Positions 13,501 to 24,600 of a stretch of 64,000 nucleotides of DNA are shown piece by piece (the stretch's first letter is position 1; every line of letters begins with the position of its first letter). The stretch comes from Telmatactis stephensoni (Eukaryota; Cnidaria; Anthozoa; Actiniaria; Isophelliidae), in contig JALIZF010001792.1 in assembly GCA_029948255.1 (NCBI GenBank), positions 547,501-611,500 of the forward strand, written 5' to 3'. The position numbers and the translations under genes are program-made. The notes below the pieces were generated by a model. It was not told where the DNA came from. It saw only the letters and a list, made by a program, of their open reading frames with translations, and did no database searches.

Positions 13501-16500
13501 CACAGGCGAAACTTCGTGCGTCAAAATCAAAAGAAAACACACAGAAAGTTTGCTCTCTAACCACGACCGGAAATGAAAACATTCCAGCGAAACCAAGTAA
13601 GAAAGACACCCAACAAAGTTTGTTGACGTCAATAAATGCTTTACAAGCCCAAGTCACCGAACTTAACGCGAAATTTGAAGCATCACGTAGAGGAAATACC
13701 GCTTCCAGTTCTTTCAATGGTTTGAGTCGCACGAGACAGACCAAACGCAAATGTAAAGTGTGTCAGGATAACAACAACGCATCATGTCAGCATTGTTTCA
13801 AGTGCGGGTCTGGAGATCATTTCGCTCGGGGGTGCAAGTCGTCGGAAAACGGCTCGAGGTTACAGCCGCGGGACAGGCAGTAGCCGAGCAACAACAGTCC
13901 CAAGTTTGCAATAATTGTGGAAAAAATGGTCTTTGGAATCGATGTTTGAGTTGTAAAACTGTCTATTATTGTTCAAGGAAATGTCAACAAACAGACTGGC
14001 TATCACACAAAAATGTTTGTAATGGGATTAAACATCTAACTTCTCTACAGGAAGAGCATATTGATCCAAACAATGGAGTGTTTGTTTGTCACCTCACACC
14101 AAAACAACAAGGCAAGCTGGCTCAACTAGTTGGAAGTAAGTGCACGATTAACTGTTATTTAAATAATAATAGAGTAGAAGCACTATGGGACACTGGTGCC
14201 CAAGTTTCTGTTGTATCTAAAGATTTTATTGAGCGAAATTTTCCATCGATTGTTGTGCGTGACATCCATGAGTTAATTGGATCTGCCCCTTTAGACTTAA
14301 AGGCCGCCAATGGCACAAAACTACCCTTCACGGGGTGGGTTGACCTTGATTTTGACCTCAAAACTGGTGACAGTGACTATAAGCTTAAAGTGCCATTTTT
14401 AGTCTCGAGTTATTCCCTTGATTTACCAATCATTGGATACAACGTGATTGAACAAATTGTGACCAACGAGAATAATGGCAATGAGGATGAACTAAATTCA
14501 TTGCTATCGAACACCATTAACGGAAAAGCGAGCTCAAACGTTTGTGCACTTATCAACTTCATCCACTCTGTCAATGAAAGTGAATATGAACTGTGTACGA
14601 TCAAAACAAACAAAAACATTACTGTAATACCAGGTTCTAAATCAGTGATTATCTCTTGCCGTGCTAATACGGGCTTTCTGGATAGCAATACTCCTGTGCT
14701 ATTTGAACCCGAACAGAGTGATTGTGTGCCGCAAGGTCTGGAAATTGAACAGACAGTGTTAACATTACGTGGCGGTACATCCAGTAATATCAGTGTTCAG
14801 ATTACAAACAAAACACAGCATGACATTGTTTTGCCAAGACGGTGTCTGATTGTAAGATTACATTTAGTACGTTCTGTCACGCCCGTAGATGTTAAACAGT
14901 CTTCGGTCACGCCGGAAAACGCTGAACAGTGCATCACGCATGTTAATCAAATCGGTACCGCTTGTAACAAAACTGAAGAAAAAGTTGCGGAATTAACTGG
15001 ATCGTTATCTGAAATTTGTATTGGCGATACTCTAACAGACAAACAGCGATCGTTAGTCCACAAAATGTTGCTTGATGAATCAGACTCGTTTTCTGAAAAT
15101 GACAATGATATAGGTTGCATTGACGATTTCCAAATGAATATCAATCTAACGGATACCCAGCCCGTTCAGCGTAACTACACTAGAATTCCTAGGCCATTGT
15201 ACGACGAGGTAAAGTCCTATATCGAGGATCTGTTGAATAAAGGATGGATAAGGCCCTCGAGATCGTCATACGCTTCACCTATCGTGTGCGTCAGAAAAAA
15301 GGACGGCAATCTTCGCCTGTGCGTTGATTTCAGAGAACTCAACAAAAAAACCATATCTGATCGGCATCCCATCCCTCGAGTACAAGATATCCTTGACAAC
15401 CTAGGTGGCAACACATGGTTCAGTATGCTGGACCAAGGAAAGGCATACCACCAGGGTTTCATAGCACCTGATTCCCGACATCTGACGGCATTCGTGACGC
15501 CCTGGGGACTGTGGGAATGGGTTCGGGTTCCGTTCGGTTTGAAAAACGCTGTTGCCGAGTATCAACGGTTTATGGAAAGTAGTTTGAGTGGTTTAAGAGA
15601 TACTATGTGTGTTCCATATATCGATGACGTCATTGTATATAGTAAAACATTCGAAGAACATGTGGAGCATATACGGACTACTTTGCGTCGATTGCGAGAG
15701 AGTGGAGTTAAACTGAAACCAAAAAAATGCAGGCTGTTTAAAAGAGAAGTCACGTGTCTTGGCAGGGTAGTCTCGGTAGACGGACACCGCCCTGATCCTT
15801 CGAGCATAGAAGCTGTTTTGAAGCTAGAGGAGGTCAAACCACGTACGGTGGGAGATGTGCATAAGCTACTCGGACTCCTTAGCTACCACCGACAATATAT
15901 CCCTAACTTTTCGAAGGTAGCTAAATGTTTGTTCACGCTTATTCAGTCCGACAAGTGTAACACTGGTAAAGGTGGCATGGCTTCAACCGCTAAGATAACC
16001 TGGGCTGATGAACACCAGGCTGCGCTTACTCGTCTTATAGAAGCCTTGGTGACACCACCGGTCCTCATCTACCCAGACTGGAATAAGCCATTCGTTCTGT
16101 TCACGGACGCCTCAAAAGATGGCCTTGGTGCTGCGCTTTACCAGGAGCATGAAAACCACGTCAAGCCGGTCGCTTTTGCATCACGTACATTGACCACAGC
16201 AGAACGCAACTACCACTTGCATTCAGGTAAATTGGAGTTCTTGGCTTTAAAGTGGGCCATATGTGAACAGTTCCGGGATTATTTATACTATTCGCCACAT
16301 TTCACTGTCTATACTGACAATAATCCCTTAACCTACGTAAACACAACAGCGAAACTTAACGCAACTGGACATAGGTGGGTTGCGGAACTGGCCGACTTCA
16401 ATTTTACAATCAAATACCAACCAGGACGCTTGGACACTGTTGCGGATACCCTAAGCCGCATGCCTCTAGATCAAGCAGAGCTCGACAGGCGTTTTGCTCA

Positions 16501-18621
16501 GACAACCGATCGAGGCGAAATTGATGCTACATTTGCAGGAGTAGAGATGTTGACTACCGGACAATCGGTATGGGCTGCATCACTGTGCAGTAATATTCAT
16601 TCAGCTGACGATATTCTGCCTTCTTTACGTGACATGGAAGGAGAAAAAGTTACCCAACGTCAACTTCTCCTCTCTCAGCAAGCCGACCCTGACATAAACA
16701 GGGTCATCACCATCATGCAGTCGGGACAACGTCCGAGTAGGAGAGCACTACTGAGAGAAACGGCAGGTACAAGGGCCCTTCTGCAGGAGTGGACAAAACT
16801 CGAGGTTGGATCAGATGGTCTGCTGCGTCGACGCACGTCAAACTACCTACAACTGGTACTTCCAGCTAGCAAGAAACCGTTAGTATTCAAAGAACTACAT
16901 CGTGACATGGGACACTTGGGTGCCGACCATGTTATCCAACTGGCGCGTGAACGCTTCTACTGGCCTCGCATGCAGCAAGACATAGTTCACTACGTTACAA
17001 AGGTATGCTCCTGCCTGAAGCAACGTCGACCGCAACAGCAAACACGTGCGCCCATGCAACACCTTTTGTCATCGTCGCCATTTGAGCTCATTTCAATTGA
17101 CTTCCTCCATCTTGAGAAGAGCTCGGGTGGCTATGAATACATTCTTGTGGTCGTTGACCATTTTACGAGGTTCGCCCAGGCATACCCGACCAGAAACAAG
17201 TCCGCAAAGACAGTCGCAGAAAGGATCTTCAACGATCTCATTCCGAGATTTGGTTTCCCAGCACGAATCCTGCACGACCAGGGAAAAGAGTTTGAGAACC
17301 ACCTCTTTTCGCAACTTGAGAAGCTTAGCGGCATTCGACACGCCCGAACAACACCGTACCACCCGCAAGGTAATGGTCAAACGGAACGCTTCAACCAAAC
17401 GTTACTGTCTATGCTTCGAACTCTACCAGAAGATCGGAAATCACATTGGAAAGATTACGTCAATCAAGTTGTCCACGCATACAATTGCACTCCAAACACA
17501 AGTACCGGCTTTGCTCCTTTCTACCTCCTGTTCGGTAGAACCCCAAGGCTGCCAATAGATATCCTGATTGGCAGGGAAGTTGATAACACTTCGACTCAAC
17601 GCGCATTTGTTAAACACTGGAGAACGACCATGGAAACTGCATATAACATCGCTCGACGGAGGGTCACCGAAGGAAATACGAAGAGTAAGAATCGTTACGA
17701 CAAGCGACTGAACTTCACGGAGCTCCGCGACGGAGACCGAGTTCTGGTGCGTAATCTCACACCTAGGGGAGGCCCAGGAAAACTCCATGCCTATTGGGAA
17801 GACAAAGTTTATGTCGTAGTCGCCCGGAAAGGCACGGGTCCTGTGTACGAAGTACGACGAGAAGACCACGATGGTACCTCTAGACTTCTTCACAGGAACC
17901 TCCTTTACCCCTGCGATTTCCTTGAAACCTTACCTGAACAACAACAGGCACAACAAAGACCTCAACGCCAACCCAGAAGAAACCAGCGCCAGCAGCAGCG
18001 TCAACAGCAAGCAAGACGGGTAAATAAGGAGCCTGACAGCGACGATAACGACGACAGTAGTTCTGAGAGCGAATTTGGTGCCGACCCAAATGCTCTTCAA
18101 CAACACGGAGACCAACTGGTGCACATGGATATGGAGCCATTAGATCCGGAGATCGAAGACGTTAGTGCCACGGATAATTCGGACCATGGTGAGGATACTT
18201 CACAAGAAGGGGGAGAGGTTTCAGATGATGCAACTGATTTAACTCAAGAGAATGTACAGGATGAAGCAGATACAGAAGATAGAGAAGCACAGCAGGGACC
18301 TCGATACCCATTACGAACACGGAGGCAACCGGTAAGGTTCGGATACGATGTGATGGCGCATAGTGTATACCCACACTATAGTACGCAATTTTTGCAGAAT
18401 TTACCGTATCAATGGAATCATCATACTCCTGTTTGTCAACCGTATCAGCAATATCCCTACCAAGTTAACCCATGGAATGGTCAGTTTTACTATCCGTATG
18501 GTAGACCGGCGATCCCAATAAACGCATAGACTATGAACATAGACTTTGATTGAACATTGATTTATATTGAACTTTGATTTATGTGGTATTTTATTATGAA
18601 ATGATATTGATTTTGTTTGTA

Positions 18622-18652
<31 letters not shown>

Positions 18653-21600
18653 TACGGAAGCATTATTACAAAATGTACTCTTTTGTACATGGACGGTGTA
18701 TGATCACCATGAAGCCAGTAACAAGAAATAGAACTTATACAAGGAACATCGTGTTTAAAGATTGGACTTGATCACTCCAACAATAAACAATGCAAGCAGT
18801 TCAAGAGAATAAGTTAAGAGATGTTACGTGGAACTTAACTGAACACTTCAGTACTTTAGTTGTAGTTTAGTCAGGGACACTCACTTAAAAGCAGGGGAGA
18901 GTGTGATATAGTAGAAATGTACGCATCGAGTTACGTATTGAGTGACGTAGCGCATGTGTAATCATCACGTGTGTATGAGTTAGATTAGACAAGAACACAT
19001 GTAAGAGATCGCTAAGGAGCTATTAAAGTAATTCTGTTGTTCTGTGTATCGGAGTTGGTTTGGTGTCCGGTTTTATACGTGTAACATATACATGTACTCA
19101 ATTACAAGACACCCTACCTCATCTTCACAAGAATACAGTGGGGGTGGTACTCTGGCATATGCTGGACGAAGGCTGGTGTTTGAAGGGGGATCTAGCCCTA
19201 AAAGACAGTATAGAAATACAAAAAATATCAAATGGAAACAAGTGAGATAAGTAGTTTGGGCTGCATTATTAGAGTATACAGCAGATTTCGTATGACTTGG
19301 AAAACAGCACGGTCACATTACAGACATTACAGCATTGACATGGTCAACGTATGGTGTGGTGTCAGAGTTTCCCACTCATACGAAAACCACTGTAAACTAA
19401 GGTGTAATATTTAATTTATTTGATTAGTCAATTTGATTCATCCTTATATTTTTCATTTGGTTTGCCTAAATTACATATTAATTTAATTGCAATTTATATA
19501 TATATCTATACAGTCATTTCAAGCTAACAATAAGTCATTTTAAGCTTATCTATTTATTTATGTATTATTTGTATTTATAATTATTTATATTTAGGATATA
19601 TATTTTACAATGTAGATGTAAATTTATTATATGATACAGCAGGTCCACATCAGCAATAGCTGCCATTTTTTCCAACCTGCTCAACCAAATAAAGAATGTA
19701 TGTACATTTATTATATACATATCGAGATATACTCACAGAAAAGCCATTCAATAAATTTTCGTTTGTTTACCAATCTCCGCCAATCAGAATGCGCGTATCG
19801 TTTTCTTCACGTGTGAGAAAAACGATACGTCCAATCAGAAGCCGCGTATCGCTTTTTTTCACGTGTGAGAAAAACGATACGTCCAATCAGAAGCGACTTC
19901 ATTCCTGATGAAAATTTTTCTTCAAACTGGCTCCTCTCAGCACTTTTTATCGAAGGATTTTCAGTCTTGGCTGTTCAATTAATCTTTATTCAGTAGGAAT
20001 TCAAGCAGATAAGCTCATTCATCACAAAAGTCATCGATGTCATGCAAAATAAGAACTCTATGGGGAAAAAGATTTTCAAAACCTCGCGCGCTGTGCTGCG
20101 GCAAGAACGAAGGAGGATTCACGACCGGCAGTTTCAGAGTCGCTGAATGGAAATTTAGTCCAAATGAGCTCTTTCAACAAAAGCTTAGAGAAAAACACTG
20201 ATAATTCCAGTTCAAGATAATTTATTTCAAGTTTTGAGGGACATTTGAAACGCCAGGTATGTTTAACGGGCGTGAATTTGACCGTAAGTTTGTCTTTGAA
20301 TGAACTCAAATTCTTCGCATTGTCTTTGCTCGTTCTGTAAACAAACACCTGTCAGTGAGCAAAAAGTCGAACTTACACTGAAAAGAATTATAATTTTATA
20401 CTGTAATTCACTTTAGATACAAATACATATTAGTTTTGTTTTGGCTTGACGTCTGTTTGTTATTTAAACTTTGTTTTCTAGAGATTTTTGTGCTTTTGAA
20501 ATCAAAATCACTTGACCGTGGAAAAGCAATATCCATATTCACAGCAAAACGACAAAAATTTATAGAAATCTCGATTTGTATATGATAAACAGAAAACACC
20601 ATGGAAAGTGCTTTGTACGGTTTTTATTCACTCGTTGTTTTGTATCATAAAACTCACTCGCTCGTTCCTCGCTCGTTCGTTTTACGATACTTCACAACTC
20701 GTGAATAAAAACCGTACGCGTGCACTTTCCATGAAGTATTCTCTATGTATGTAATAAGGAATGATGGCATGAATGGAATCTGTAACACCATGGAAAAGAC
20801 AGTACTGTCTTGACATTTCAAGCATTATTTTGTTCTTCATTGAAGTAAAAAAGTCATTACAAGTAAAGTATACTAACTAAAGTAAAAGAGGTGATGAAGA
20901 ACCAAGGCTCAAAACATTAATTCAGTACTTCTACAAAATTAATGTACTTCTTTTTATATCATGTTGCAGATTTTCATTCATTCCTAAAAATAATTATCCC
21001 TTTAAAGACAATAAAATGAAGAGAGCACAGCCACAGAGGACAAGAAAGTGCATTAATGTACCTGTGACAAGAGTTTCTGTAATTTTTGATGCTTGTGAAG
21101 AGTCAAATCCAACACTAAAATAATAATTATTGAAAATCACTAATTGAAAATATCATCTAAGTTAATCCCAGCAGCACTTGTTATGGTGGCAACATGTTAT
21201 GATTTGAACATTTTCATTTTCTTGTCATGTCATATGTTAAGTTTTCCTATGCCATCATGTTCCCCATCAGTGAAATTACAAATTATGAAAGAACCTTGTC
21301 CTCAGCTATTGAAAGACAGTGAGTTATTTCCTTTTATTTTATTAGCTTTGCCATGAATATATGCTTATACATAGCTACATAAATAAATAAATAGCACCTG
21401 GGGCGACTGCAACAGCATAGCCAATAACTGTGGGCCCAGGTCAAATATGAAATATAGAATGAGTAGAAAATTCAAAAACTCGGTAAGTGACAAGAAAAGA
21501 TTAGAAACAGCAAGTGATTGGTTGTATCAGGCTTCTTGACTTATTGCATTTCAGCCAGGGTGCGAAATTACCTACTTCCATTTTTATTAGAGAGATTATT

Positions 21601-24600
21601 AAATAATTAATTAAATTTATATAACTAATTGAAGTTACCTTGTTTCAGGATCAGGATCTGCTAATATGCTGGAAATTCCACAGCAACTAATTTCAGACAA
21701 TTGTGAATTTTTCTCAGTCAGAGCCAGCTGAAAGCTACTGATGTCAAAATTCTAAGACACAAATACAAGTTAATGAATATTTAAATACTGTATGGAAATC
21801 AAATTAATGGGAAGTTCAAGGTTGTTATTTTGATAGATGTCTGTTGTCAAAGCTTTTGAAACAGTGAGCCACACTGTGGAATGATTTACTGGACTTTTTT
21901 GAGTGTAACTAATTAAAAACCTTTTTAAAAAAAACTTACAAAATGATTACCATAAGTTCAATGTTTTGGTTTGAAATTATTTTCAAACCAGTTTGATTTT
22001 TGAACTTTCAAATTTATAAGTTAGTTCTTTTGTCACAGTCACATTTTTGAAATTAATTTTCAAACCAGTTTGATTTTTGAATTTTGAAAATTGAATTTTA
22101 AGTTAGTTCTTTTATCACAGTCACATAAGCAAGGAGGGGGACGTAAGGGTTTGTAGTGATGCGGTTTTGTATTATTTTTGATGCGGTTTTGCGGTTATTT
22201 GTTATTTTAACCTGCGGTTGCACAGTTATTGACTTCAGATTTTGTATAAGGTTTGCAATTTTGGGGATTTTTAAGATTTTTTTTTCCTCAATTTCATTTG
22301 CAGTTTCCATAACCCCTCTTATGACCCCCTCAGTAGGGTGAAATTGATGTTCTATGCTGCATAGCTGCCAACCCCCAAGGCTTTCATATCTGGAGATCAA
22401 CATTTTTTCCTTAGAATTGGGTCGATTTTCACGCTCAGTGGGGGGGGGGGAAGACGATTTTTCAAGAAGGATAGACGATATTTCAGTTAAAATGACCGCG
22501 ATTTCAGGGTTCGAGCGATTATCCGGGAGATTTAGGTCTTTATCCGGGTGACCAGGAGACGAGGCCCAAAATCTGGAGACTCCCGGATTATCCGGGAGGG
22601 TTGGCAGCTATGGTGCTGTGACTGTATCAGTGACATGATACCCATTCAGAATTCTTGCCTTTATGCCTGGTATTCACTAGTGACATAGCATAAGCACAAT
22701 CATAACAGTAGTGAGAACCCCTACAACATTATAAACATAAGCACAAGCAGAAAAAAGAGTTTTGATCTTTTGAAAATTGAATTTTAAGTTAGTTCTTTTA
22801 TCACAGTCACATAAGCAACTGAGTGACTGTGACAAAAGAACTAACTTATAAAATTAATTTGAAAGTTCAAAATGATATTTTACATAGATTTCATTATATG
22901 TTATTATACTGATCACCAGTTTATACCAGCGAATCTTTTAAGATTAGCTGATTGGTCCTATCAGTTAAAATAAAGTTATTTATTCATTTATTCATTTATC
23001 TTCCTATGCTTGTGCTTGTGCCTATGGCAGGAAAAAATGTTAATACCCAGCTTGGATCAAACATGGGGCTTCCCTGGGTCTAACTAGGGAATCCCTGGGA
23101 ATATGTTCCATTTTTACAAGTTTGGGTATTGCAGATTTCCCAAGTAAAATAGAACAGATTCCCAGGTTAGACCCAGGGAAACCCCAAGTTGGGAGTTGAC
23201 ATTTTTTCCCTGTGATATGTCAAGTGAGAATGCATGCAAACAAGCATAATAAACTGTTTTGAGTAGGATGGGACTGAAAATAACTAAGGCATTTATTTGT
23301 TCATTCTGCACATGCATATGTTGTTGACAGTGATTATGTTTTTGTTATTAGTTTTTGTTACTGGTTTTTGTTACTTGTCATTTGCTTATGCTTAATGCTT
23401 TTGTCACTAGTGAAAAACAGACTTTATTTGTGCCATTCCATGACTGTGTCCTTTTCACAGTCATGAAACCTATTGTATTTCTTTGATACTATTTAAGGAG
23501 GCAGCATGGTCGAGTGGTCAGAGAGCGTTGGGCTTGCAATATGGTGGTCCCGAGTTCGAGTCCCCACTCTGGCCACTAGCTGAGACTGAATTTGTTCCAG
23601 GCAACCCCTAGTTCAAATTCAGTTTCTTGACCATGCTTGTAATATAGCCAACTGGTTCGCCTCCTTGCCAGTTGGGATTTTTAAACACTTTGTGTTTCTT
23701 TACCGATTATCAGTGTGTATTTATTTCAGGATTTGAGGACCAGGTTGGAAAAAAGCTTTGCTTTACCTGTTATATTCTCATTAAACAAAGAGTCTTTTTC
23801 TATATAATAAGAGATTTGAGTATCTTACTTGTCCTAATCTTGGAAAATCTGTTGAGAGAACTTGCTTTGGTGTCTTTTTGAAGACCTTAAGACAGAAGTA
23901 AATAAAGGGCCACGGATGAGAATTGAAGTGGTATTAACAACAATGGCCTAAATGGGTTATCTAATGTATCTGTGGGCATTATTACAGGTGTATTTTGGCA
24001 AATTATATTTAAGACCATTTGAGCAACAATCTTCAGTCATATAATAGGTATTTTAACCATTAAGATGTTTTTGTCAACATTGACATCACACACACATTTT
24101 GGATTGTGTGCACGCTGTCATAGATGAGGAACATCAATTGAGGCTTTCTCGTGAACAGATTTCATCTATGATAGTGCACATATGGAAAAAACATACACGT
24201 AAACATTTACAGTTATAATTCAGGGCATTCATTAAGATTTTAAACTGGGGGACATCTGGTTGTGACACCCAGGCAAGACTACAGCTGCTTACTATGAGAA
24301 ACCTTTTCCATCCGACAATTTAAGGAAATAAAGAAAGTAGGTGGAACTTGTCCTAAATCAGAATAAAGAATGCCCCTACAAGAAGAACTGTGATATTTCA
24401 TCTTTTAAAGCATTCCCTGATGATGTCTTTGAATTAAAAGACGGAATATCGCAGTTCTACTTCAGCTGTATTCTTCATTCTGATTTAGGATAAGATGCAG
24501 TTTTTCAGACTCACCTTCCTCCTTTATTATCAGAAGTGTGTTTGAATTTCACAACACAGCCAGGCAAAACTCAGCAAAATCATGTTTACAGCTGGTCAAT

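Larger units (their letters stand above)
12310..19090 (+). mobile_element. Complete Ty3/Gypsy-type LTR retrotransposon
   Basis: The element itself is 12314-19086 (6773 bp). It has two 185-bp LTRs that look identical on reading, a primer-binding region, Gag, an overlapping Pol in another frame, a purine-rich tract (18887-18901) and a 4-bp target duplication tata (12310-12313, 19087-19090). The domain order protease, reverse transcriptase, RNase H, integrase is that of Ty3/Gypsy (Metaviridae). No envelope-like ORF follows Pol. Identical LTRs and open frames point to a recent insertion. It sits in CNOT11 intron 8 in antisense orientation, its 3' LTR ending 31 bp from the exon 8 donor. Confidence 0.96.

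Noticed and set aside
17046..17558. 170-codon ORF in another frame within Pol
   Set aside because: It overlaps the integrase coding region, which has all catalytic residues in the main frame; a shadow ORF.
18530..18901. Envelope-like third ORF in the retrotransposon
   Set aside because: The space after Pol is under 400 bp and holds only short ORFs and an A-run.
23496..23695. tRNA gene
   Set aside because: A and B boxes are present, but the stems pair poorly and a long body follows, as in the other SINEs of the window.
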